Source: Elmis aenea (lineage: Eukaryota; Arthropoda; Insecta; Coleoptera; Elmidae). From it: a stretch of DNA of 64,000 nt. Below, piece after piece: positions 1 to 9,217 of this stretch (position 1 is its first letter; each line of letters begins with the position of its first letter). The stretch is taken from assembly GCA_947652605.1 (NCBI GenBank), contig OX393577.1, positions 6,076,868 to 6,140,867 on the forward strand, given 5' to 3'. Position numbers and translations under genes: made by a program. The notes beneath the pieces are model-generated. The model saw only the letters and a list, made by a program, of their open reading frames with translations. It was not told the DNA's origin and made no database searches.

Positions 1-132
1 AATAAAAATTTCTCTTTTAAATATCAATACAAAATTTGTATTATTTCCAATTGTTGAACAGAAGAGTGATACGCATACGATGCTAGAAAACTTTTAGAAA
101 ATATGAAGTTAGCAGGCAGTGGGAGACATATA

Positions 133-957
133 CAGGGTGATTCAAATTCGAGGGCGACCATGGGGATTTCGCTTATTACTGAAGATAGAGGGTAGGTTTA
201 AATTTGGCAAAGTTGCTAAATTTTATGCTCAACAATGATATTAAAACAGATTTGAAATATCTTCAACTGTTTTTGAAAAATTTAAAAAAACTGAAAAAAT
301 TACTTCGCTTTTTTGCTATAACTTTTTTATTTATAATTTTTTTATTAAATCTGTAAAAACTTTTACATGGCCACTCTTAATTTTACCTTTAATGGTGCCA
401 TCAATTTTTTGTTGTGCCGATTCCGTTTTGTTTTACAGGTAGGTACTAACTTTTTAATTTCTTATAGGCGACAAACTTGATTTTCATCTAGTTATTAGAT
501 ACTTTGAATAAATGAAAACCTTTTTCTTATGTATGTTGTTTATGTAAATAACAATCATGTAATACATTTTTTGAAATCAGAAAAATAAGTTCTAGCTAAC
601 TAGATGAAAATCAAGTTTGCCGACCATAAGAAATTAAAAAGTTAGTACCTATAAAACAAAACGGAATCGGCACAGCAAAAAATTGATGGCACCATTAAAA
701 GTAAAATAAAAAGTGGCCAAGTAAAAGTTTTTACAGATTTGAAAAATATAAATAAACAAAAAATTTACAGCAAAAAAACGAAAAGTATTTTTTTCAGTTT
801 TTTAATTTTTTTTTAAAAAACAGTTGAAGATATTTCAAATCTGTTTTAATATTATTGATGAGCATAAAATTTAGCAACTTTGCCAAATTTAAACCTACCC
901 TCTATCTTCAGTAATAAGCGAGATCCCCATGGTCGCCCTCGAATTTAAATCACCCTG
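133..957. mobile_element. Palindromic foldback element with TA target duplication and CAGGGTG ends
   Basis: The first roughly 400 bases (starting CAGGGTGATTCAAATTCGAG) return as reverse complement in the last roughly 400 (ending in CACCCTG), so the element is one long imperfect inverted repeat with little unique centre. TA flanks both ends (131-132 and 958-959), as expected for Tc1/mariner-superfamily insertion. No transposase frame is present, so it is non-autonomous. Related termini occur at 12434, 47143, 58991 and 63469. Confidence 0.85.
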
Positions 958-959
958 TA

Positions 960-2177
960 GATTAAGAGCTACTGCACACTATGACTTGATTCGTACAACA
1001 GTTTATTTAGAGTAGGTATGACGGCCGATTTCAGAACAAGCAAACAATTTCGTAGGTAAACCTGTGCATATTAAAACGACTTATTTGCACTCTTTTTTAT
1101 GATGCGATCAGTATTACAATGTAACTGTAGAAAAATGCTGTTATTTGTACTGGTTAATACAAGTAAAAACAATTGAATAAACAGTACTGAGTGCAACCAA
1201 TAAACAGCACAGGAGAGGGGGTAAAGCGGGAGTCTACAGTGACACTACTTGACACTTTCATAAAACAATTGAAGTCTTAGGAGTGACCTTGTGAGTCACT
1301 GGTTGGAAAATTTTTAGCAGATTCTTCTCTTCTATTAGTAATCAGATTTATCTATTTCTCCTTCATCTACTTTATTCAAGAGGGCCCATCAAACGCGGTG
1401 CAGGGCCTGGAGCAAATTTTTTTGAGGGCTCTTGCCTTTTGGTGCACATCATTCAAAATTATTTTGTTTTATCTTGCATATTTCATTTTCATCTTAGCAA
1501 TTGTTTGTGTCTTATAAAGCGCAGGTCTCCATTAGTTGCGCGGTTCAGAGCCAAGTATTTTGACAGAAAGACATGTGTGTGAAGGAGCTCTTAAGTGTAA
1601 AATGTTTTAGAATATAATTATTTAGTTTCATAAAAGTGTTAAAACAAACAACGAATCAAATAATTATTCATTGTTCTCTATATTCTGTGATACTTTGTGT
1701 CATCAACTCCCTATTACATACGTATTATGTATATTATTTTTCTTTGTTTGAATTGATTGACAAGAACACTTTTGGCAATATTGAGAACTACATCCAGATG
1801 TTTTTGAAAACAATCACTTAAAATTTTTTGAAGCAAGCTTTAACCGATTTCAAGGCTTTAGCAATAAATGGAGTTACACAGGAATATTAAAAAGATATTT
1901 TTTCACTAGATTGTCTGCAAAACACAAGCCACTAAATATCATACTATTGCTGTCGATACGAAATCTCCACATTGTGATAGTACCGATAACAACTCCTATA
2001 ATGTAACGCTTGCCAGTATAAGAGCTTTAGGCATCTTTTATAAACATTTACCACAGATTTTCTATAATAAATAAAAAAATCTTACTTTAGCAGTAAATTG
2101 GTACATTTAACAGTGATTGTCACAACGTCAACCGATAATACTGGTGTTGTATGTAATTGCATTGCGTTCCGATACGA
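960..2177. other. Region 3' of the minus-strand gene, no gene seen
   Basis: AT-rich sequence downstream of the stop codon at 2178. It should include the 3' UTR, but I cannot place the polyadenylation site: no close AATAAA is present on the minus strand, the nearest being about 1371-1376. A short GC-richer patch at 1380-1440 (around gagggcccatc) looks like repeat debris. The 61-residue plus frame at 1636 has no recognisable features. Confidence 0.4.
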
Positions 2178-5100
2178 TTAGGTGGGTTTCGGAAACATGG
2201 GTTGTTTGACTTGATCCGTAGGAGTATTTTCAGTGTCACTGTCGTCCTGTGGTTCTTGCGATTCTGGTAGACGAATGAATGGAAGATGATCGCTGCCACT
2301 CCAAATGGAATATAGATTTGTGTGTAGCCGTACAGCATCCTGCAAGAAAAGTACTCCACTATACCAGTCCGTATAGTAATAATTAAGTTTAAAAGGGGGT
2401 CGACGGAAACATACGAAAAACGAAATTTCATCATTTTTGAAAATTTGCTATAACTTTTTTATTTATTAAATTAGAACAAAATGTTATATAGGTTTTTTAT
2501 ACAGATTTTTATGCTTAATTGAAAAACAAAAGTACATTTTTTTAAACAAATGACTTACCCCTCCACTACTAACACTTTCCGAGCCACGTTCTGAAGAACT
2601 GGTAGTAGATCGACTATGAATGGAAAGACATGAGGAAGAATCTGTAGATGAACTGCTTTTTCGAGAAGTCAAAGGAAGTCCAGGTGGAAATATATCATAA
2701 TGTTCGGTTACAGACATACCGCTGGTTTGGGGCACATCAACAGACTGCCACGTGCCCCTGAAAATAAACACACCATATTTACATATGTATCTTAAGAAAT
2801 CTGATATTTTAATTTAAAAAAAATAATATATGTAAACTATTTACATTATAAATAAAATGACTATTTAAAATGGATTTTTGGTGTATAAAATCATTTTAAA
2901 ATGGATTTGTGGTATATAAAATGAATTTTTGGTGTATAAAATGAATTTTTGGTACATAAAATGAATTTAAAATAGATTTTTGGAGTATAACATGAATTTA
3001 AAATGGATTTTTGGTATATAAAATTAATTTTTGGTGTATAAAATTAATTTTTGGTAGATAAAATGAATTGAAAATGGATTTTTAGTGTATAAAATGAATT
3101 TAAAATAGATTTTTGGTATATAAAATGAATTTAAAATGGATTTTTGGTATATAAAATGAATTTAAAATGGATTTTTGGTATATAAAATGAATTTTTGGTG
3201 TATAAAATGAATGTTTGGTGTATAAAATGAATTTAAAATGGATTTTTTGTATATAAAATGAACTTAAAATAAATTTTTGGTGTATAAAATGAATTTAAAA
3301 TGGATTTTTGGTATATAAAATGAATTTTTGGTGTATAAAATGAATGTTTGGTGTATAAAATGAATTTAAAATGGATTTTTTGTATATAAAATGAATTTTT
3401 GGTGTATAAAATGAATTTAAAATGGATTTTTTTGTATATAAAATGAACTTAAAATAAATTTTTGGTGTATAAAATGAATTTAAAATGGATCTTTGGTGTT
3501 TAAAATGATTTTTTGGTGTATAAAATGAATTTAAAATGGATTTTTGGTGTATAAAATAAATTTAAAATGGATTTTTGGTGTATAAAATAAATTTAAAATG
3601 GATTTTTGGTATATAAAATGAATTTTTGGTGTATAAAATGAATGTTTGGTGTATAAAATGAATTTAAAATGAATTTTTTGTATATAAAATGAACTTAAAA
3701 TAAATTTTTGGTGTATAAAATGAATTTAAAATGGATTTTTGGTATATAAAATGAATTTTTGGTGTATAAAATTAATGTTTGGTGTATAAAATGAATTTAA
3801 AATGGATTTTTTGTATATAAAATGAACTTAAAATAAATTTTTGGTGTATAAAATGAATTTAAAATGGATCTTTGGTGTTTAAAATGAATTTTTGGTGTAT
3901 AAAATGAATTTAAAATGGATTTTTGGTGTATAAAATGAATTTAAAATGGATTTTTGGTGTATAAAATAAATATAAAATGGATTTTTGGTGTATAACATGA
4001 ATTTGAAATGGATTTTGGTGTATAAAATGAATTTAAAATAGATTTTTAGTGTATAAACTGAATTTAAACATTGGCAAACAAACGTTATTGAACACATTAA
4101 TGATAAAATAAGGCCAATTCACAAAAAATGCAAAATTGTGATAATTTTAATATTTAAAGGCGATAAAACACAAATTTTGTTATATTTTTATAAATTTGGT
4201 CCACCCTGTACATATTCATAGAAGTTATAAAAAAAAACAACAAACCTTTGTAATGGACTAGGATAGACTCGTCTATGCATTCGATCATCATGAACTTCAG
4301 GCCATGGATTCGCACCATACGGTATACTTTGAGCAGATTGTCCCGGTACAAGGCCATGTGGAATTGCACAACGCATGGGTCTACAAGAAAGTAACTGGAT
4401 TGCTTCTGCCAAGCCTTCACCACTAGCTATTGTTCCAGGTTGAGAAGGTAACGCCTCTGTAACAATTCAAACGTAAAAGCTGAAATTGGTTTAAGAAAAC
4501 TGGAAGCTTTTAATTTAAACAAACAAAAAATTGCTTCCATTGGTTCATTAGGCATTTTTTTAAAACATCTGACAATCACTACAGATTGAGCTTACTTTTT
4601 GTTAAGTTAACCAAATCTCTATCTCTTAGATTATGCAAGATTCCCACAATAGCCACAATTAAGTGGTACACTCTGTGCAGTGTTTTGTTTTTTTTATCTG
4701 TGTTTATTTAAAGCAATTGAATAAATTTACCTACCTGGTGTGGTACTTCTACTGCGATCCTGAGATGTTCCTGGAACAGGCACAGCCAATTTTGATGGTA
4801 AATATCTTTGTTGCCATGGTGTACTTTCCACTCTACCACAGTCCCACGGCATGGACCATCTTCTCATTGTGCTATCTCCACTTTCACCACTAACATCACT
4901 AGCTGCAGCTTCAGACCATCTTCGCTGACCAGACAAAGGAAATAGCGGAAAATGCAAGGGAGATCGAGATCCACGGCCAGGAAAAGGCGATTTCATGGAA
5001 TGCAGCTGGCCAGGATTTGGAAAAGGACCCCTTAGTGTATCAAAATGGCCGGGACAACGAATTGTGTCGGTAAAACCATGAATGGGGCTTGGTCCACGGT

Positions 5101-5962
5101 ATGTCTCTTGAAAAGGAGACGAGCCACGAGGTTCAGGGTTTGGATTGAGAGGACTGTGTTGACGAGGGTATTCAGAGAGTGACTTCATTACTTCTGGACC
5201 TTTGGGGCTATCTAAGGAAGCACGATCGATAGAAAAATGAGGACTAGACATCTGAGAACGCACTTCTTGGGTGAACAATTGTGCAAAACACTGCTGAAGT
5301 GCAGCCATACTGCATTCCGGATCATGTTGACCACCTGGAGTTGTCTGACAAGAAGGGCACATTGCCATTGGACCTAAACACTCACAACTTGCTATTGAAA
5401 ACTGATACTGTAGATTAATAAATGTGAGTAAATTTTCTGTTATTATTTGTTGGTTGTGTTCTTGCTGACGCTGAGAATCGAATTCAGTAAATGTTTCTCC
5501 AATGATCATATCCTGCATAGCTGCTGCAATATGTGTTTTTACCGTATGACTTGCTATAGTAGTCGCTTTGGTTAATTCTTCCCAACTCCCTTGGCACTGT
5601 GAAGCTAATGGAAGGTTTTGAAATTGAGCGAGATTATAGAGAGATTGTGATAAACGAAATCCTGCTGAACATACGCTGTTTAACATCTATAACAAACAAC
5701 CAAATGAACAACAATATCTCAAATAATAACCTGTATTACGAACTTGTAAATAATATATCCAGCTATTAAGGCATTCTGTTGCGGCTACTTTTAATGCATT
5801 TGGGCTAGGAGGTTGAGGGGTTTCTTCGACACCCTTTGCTTCTTTCTGATGAGATTCTTGAGGTTCACCACTACCCTGACCAGTAGCAAATTCACTGCAA
5901 TAAGTTTAAAATAAGCTTAACGGCTAAATTATAATATTTACTCACACCACTTACCGGTCCAT
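2178..5962 (-). CDS. Uncharacterised 560-aa insect protein, six coding exons
   Basis: Complete spliced model: exons 5955-5962, 5744-5894, 4735-5686, 4246-4456, 2559-2757 and 2178-2339 (stop at 2178-2180), 1683 nt in total. All introns are GT..AG and the reading phase is kept throughout. Introns are 60, 57, 278, 1488 and 219 nt. Residues 35-150 look helical, with LNSWIYYLQ (45-53) running into MLNSVCSAG across the second junction. Cysteines C154, C156, C163, C166 and C178 form a compact cluster that could bind metal. Residues about 180-370 are proline/serine/glycine-rich, and exon 5 has a serine-rich run (RKSSSSTDSSS). RRWSEA (S311) and RRWSMP (S331) look like basophilic-kinase sites; the second fits a mode-1 14-3-3 motif. 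No signal peptide or membrane segment is seen, so it is probably cytoplasmic. I do not recognise the family with certainty; an insect DUF family (possibly DUF4745) is an unverified thought. The donor at 5743 (GTTCGT) is weak but gives the best continuity. Confidence 0.85.
2861..4070. repeat. Minisatellite in intron 4 of the minus-strand gene, 20- and 31-nt units
   Basis: About 1.2 kb of tandem repeat with two interspersed unit lengths. The short unit is tataaaatgaatttttggtg (20 nt). The long unit carries 11 additional bases giving aatttaaaatggattttt. Variants with gaatgtttgg recur at about 3210, 3342, 3641 and 3772, giving a higher-order period of 131-132 nt within each pair. It fills most of the 1488-nt intron between the exons ending at 4246 and starting at 2757. 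It creates a spurious open frame on the minus strand near 3879-4097. Confidence 0.95.
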
Positions 5963-6729
5963 AACTTTTCAATTCTCGTTTATATTTTTATCCGATATTA
6001 TTAGTGAGTTGCTCACATTATCACAGATGAAAATCTAAATTTTCACTGTATCACTTTTTAAGGAAAATTCGAATATTACTTTCGTAGTGGTGAAAACACA
6101 TTTTGTTTATTATAATGAATACCAAATAATTAAGAACACTTTCATTACATGATAAACAAGGAATTGGATTTAAACATAATTAACAAAATACATTTACGAG
6201 TTCAATGTACGGTACGTAATGATTATAGCTTTCTGCTTATGTAAACAGTGCGTGAAGTAGTTTTTGCAAAATATTGTAGGTGGCAGCATCTATTCTGCTG
6301 GTTTGAGGTAAATTTAAATCCTAACCATAGAAGAAGAATCCTAACTTACTAAAGAATGTACGAACCATTGAATAAAAAGATATCTCTTTTTATTGCTTTT
6401 CATTCAATGGTAAACGGTACGAAAGAAATGTAGTCAGCACGTAAAGTGGGCGGAACGAAAAAATTAGGCTAGCAGGAGGATGAGAAATAGCACATTTTTG
6501 CAAATTACAATTTTTTATCCCTATTCTGTCAAATATATAAAGTAGAACTGAGATATCACATCTAAACACGTAATTTTCAGTGTAGGAGTCTTCCGTGTTG
6601 GATATTTCTTTTTTTTACAAATATTTTCTTTGCATGTTTTTTGATGTTTGTATAATTAACTCAAAACGAGTTATAATCTTCAAACATTACATTAAGGAAT
6701 TAATCATTGCAAAATCACCACTATGACTT
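5963..6729. other. Upstream region of the minus-strand gene (5' UTR and promoter inside)
   Basis: Non-coding. The 5' UTR and promoter of the 2178-5962 gene should lie here, but no clear TATA box or initiator stands out in the AT-rich sequence. I see no ORF or repeat copy. Confidence 0.4.
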
Positions 6730-6734
6730 CTCTA

Positions 6735-7100
6735 TTACTTGTAACTTGTAATAGAAGTAGCGAATATCCATACAACATACTTGTGCTCTTCGTAATTCAC
6801 TCTTCTGAGGATTCTTTTTATATTTTCATGTTCATTTAGGCCTACGGAATGTGCCACTAGAACTAAAATCTTTTCATTCCCATTTCCCATTGTATAATAG
6901 TGCAGCCTTCGAGCTTGACTTTGACGAATCTATGAACAGTAACCGTTCTTTTAATTCATAAGTGGTCCCTACTTTTTTCATCCAGCCATTAATGTTATTA
7001 CAACAGCACAGCAAATTTTCCAAACTTAAGTAGAAAGATAGAATTAAATTCGTTTTCTCAACCCTTCAGAATCAAGAAATTCATTTCTTTTGAAGATATT
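6735..7100 (-). pseudogene. Relic of a repeat-associated insect protein with an LFIDSSK motif
   Basis: Conceptual translation of the minus strand gives NNINGWMKKVGTTYELKE, then LLFIDSSKSSSKAALLYNG, then a frame broken by several stops. The LFIDSS(K)SS(K)xxLLxNGN pattern followed by a his/tyr-rich stretch resembles a multicopy, transposon-associated protein family that I recall from insect genomes but cannot name. There is no start codon, no intact frame and no splice sites consistent with a host gene. I infer a decayed fragment of a dispersed repeat. Confidence 0.4.
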
Positions 7101-7384
7101 AGGGTAAATAACAAAATAAATCGATTATGATGGAACCATTTCAAGACATTCAGCTCAGAAAGTACTATTAGAAGTACGTTTCTATCCATGTTGGAGAAAT
7201 ATTGTTGATCAGTGTTATTTATGAAATTGTTACACTTTTGTATTGATTCTGAATCTAATTATATAACAAGGTTCCAAAAAAACCAAAATGATCTAGAGAT
7301 CATTAGAATGTTATAATATCATAGGAGTTGGTATGTTTGTTAGAAATTGTATGATCTCATTGAGAATTCCTTATAAAATAATCT

Positions 7385-7870
7385 TCTTCTTCTGCTTCTT
7401 AATCGGCTCTTCTTGTCCTCTTGTACTTTTCGGTGCCGAGGAGTCGAGGTATGCCTTTCTATTACTGCATTAAGTTTCTACACTCCTGCCTATCGTTAGC
7501 TAATTGTGGCACATCTCTCCAGCTGACTCCGTTCTCTTCTAGTCTCTGCCTCACTTCTTTTTTCCATTTTATTCTTGGTCTTCCTCTATATCTTTTTTCC
7601 TCCATCTTCGTTTTCCATCCTATTTTCGCGTATCTACTTCCTGGTATACGTAGTAGATGTCCAAGCCATCTTAATCGATTCGTCTCCATTTTTTTAAAGT
7701 ATCAATTACTGCTCGTTTATTTTTGGATCTTTTATTTACTAATTTTATCGATCAGTCTACATCCCTCTATTCTTCTCAGGAATCTAATTTCCTGTGTCTG
7801 TATTCTTTGTTTTTGTGTTAGTGTCCAAGTCTTTGAATTCTACGTGAGAATGGGTATGTACACTACATTA
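7385..7870 (-). mobile_element. 5'-truncated LINE, C-terminal end of the reverse-transcriptase ORF
   Basis: The minus strand encodes METNRLRWLGHLLRIPGSR followed by RGRPRIKWKKEVRQRLEE and SWRDVPQLANDRQE, the characteristic tail of RTE-like endonuclease/reverse-transcriptase proteins. Recognisable coding continues upstream to about 7860 (RFLRRIEGCRLIDKI) with small disruptions. The 3' end reads GCATACCTCGACTCCTCGG and finishes in an AAGAAGCAGAAGAAG-type tail at about 7385. The catalytic domains are missing, so it is a dead 5' truncation. It belongs to the same family as the copies at 7890, 21940, 22990 and 61400. Confidence 0.8.
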
Positions 7871-7889
7871 TAATAATAGTATTAATCCA

Positions 7890-8012
7890 TTAATGCTGGA
7901 GATATGTACCACAGCTAGTCAACGAGAGACAGGAGTGGAAAAACCTAATCCAGAAATAGAAGAGCATACCTCGACACCGAAAGGTACAAGAGAAACCGAT
8001 TAAGAAGATTAT
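7890..8012 (+). mobile_element. 3'-terminal scrap of the same LINE family
   Basis: Plus-strand sequence from about 7890 matches the 3' end of the LINE at 7385-7870: an acaggagtg block, then AGCATACCTCGACACCGAAA, then a purine tail ending CGATTAAGAAG. It faces the opposite way, so two copies of the same 3' end flank a short centre. Only about 120 bases remain. Confidence 0.65.
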
Positions 8013-8059
8013 GCTTCACGAGTTAAACAACTTATTTATTTATTCTTACTATTCCTTTA

Positions 8060-8330
8060 TTTTCAGAGCAACCACAGGACTCGTCACAGGACGCTGTGGA
8101 CTAAACAAACACTTCTACATAATAGGGCTCTCACAGACTGACATATGCAGAGGATGTGGTGAAGAAGAAGAAACTCCTCTTCACGTAATAGGTATGCCAG
8201 TGTGAAAGATTCACATCCAATCGACGAACACTTCTATAGGGATGGAAAAAGTCAACAAAGAAGAGTTGAGGAAAACACCCTTAAAGAAAATTCTGGAAAT
8301 TTTCAAAAACCCAGGACTCTTTTAAGGGAC
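8060..8330 (+). mobile_element. Non-LTR retrotransposon fragment, end of RNase H-like region
   Basis: Encodes RATTGLVTGRCGLNKHFYII followed by CRGCGEEEETPLHVI, the TGHC..LN.HL...G....C..CGEEEET..H signature found at the C-terminal end of R1/Jockey-type ORF2 proteins. The frame stops at 8205, but collinear sequence continues in another frame (HPIDEHFYRDGKSQ), so a frameshift is present. It is a small truncated copy between the two host genes. Confidence 0.65.
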
Positions 8331-9129
8331 CATCAGGGTACATTGGACTAATAAGTGGCAGTACAGGAACCCGAAAGGGGACCACCTCCGCGGAAATAAA
8401 TCCCTTTATTTACAGATCGACCATCAAAGGGTCCCAAAACCTCTGGGGGTCTCTACGCATTGCGTTGGTTTCTTTCATGATAGCTACGTCCCTGATGGGC
8501 AGCAGTAAAAAAATTTGTTAACAGAACGTAGATCATTTTTATTGCGCTTATGCGACTGCTATTATCGCCATATCTAAGTGTGCTAGCTGTTAAACCAAGC
8601 CTATGCATGTAGTTTATTGTAATTGTCGATTCGTGGCTTGCATTTAAGAATTTGACTTGGATATCGAACTTTGTTTGAAATTAAAACAATGAGGACTTCA
8701 TTGACATTACATAATAGTAGGCATGCGATTTAAATATTAACTGTTAACATAGTAACTGATGTCCTGAGGGCTCAACAACTGTTAACATGAGTAAAACCGT
8801 TATTTGGAGTCATCGTTAGGTTCTTATACCATGAAGGCATCAAACTGTTTTAGCAAAATCATGACGTCACGTACGAGGGAACTCACCTGTCTAGTGTAAA
8901 GGTAATAATTGAAGTATTCAGCTGTGTTTACTCGCGGTGGCAGCCGAAGACTTTCATTCCAGTTGAGACTTCGGTCGGTGTTGTACACGCGGGCTCGTTA
9001 CAGCACAAACAATCGAGAATAACGCATGCAAAAGTGAACGTTGATTAGTTTTAATTATGGAATAGGACAAAAGAACAGGTGATTTGGAAAGTGATTGTGT
9101 TTCATAAATGTGATGCAATAAAATTAGCA
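8331..9129. other. Upstream and 5' UTR region of the furrowed-like gene
   Basis: Intergenic DNA leading to the start codon at 9130. The stretch 8860-9020 is less AT-rich and contains several CpG dinucleotides (tcacgtacgagg, tcgcggtgg, cacgcgggctcg), plausible for a core promoter and 5' UTR in this AT-rich background. Weak initiator-like motifs occur at about 8918 (ttcagctg) and 8957 (attccagtt) but I cannot choose between them. No TATA box is evident. Confidence 0.4.
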
Positions 9130-9217
9130 ATGTGGCCTGTGAAATGTATATCGACAAAGTATTGTTATGGTATCGTACTTTTAATTATTGGATTTTGTCA
9201 CTCTGCATTCTCCCAAG
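9130..9217 (+). CDS. fw: fw-like exon 1: signal peptide
   Basis: ATG at 9130 begins MWPVKCISTKYCYGIVLLII. The hydrophobic core is YGIVLLIIGF (13-22), followed by CHSAFSQ; the A-x-S pattern predicts cleavage after S28. The donor is caag|gtaata with GT at 9218-9219, leaving G as the first base of codon 30. It combines with AA from exon 2 to give Glu. The open frame extends 51 nt upstream to a GTG at 9079 but contains no earlier ATG, so 9130 is the start. Confidence 0.8.

Noticed and set aside
3879..4097. 72-residue minus-strand frame with repeated FILYTK words
   Set aside because: Translation of the AT-rich minisatellite in intron 4; no start context and no splice use.
5743..5744. Alternative donor gttatt at about 5730 for exon 2
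   Set aside because: It would put exon 3 out of the frame that encodes the long conserved-looking protein. Splicing at 5743 keeps phase 0 and gives a continuous helical segment.
7385..8012. Second twin-priming event from the opposed LINE pieces
   Set aside because: Both pieces contain the same 3' terminus, so they are two separate insertions and not one inverted element.
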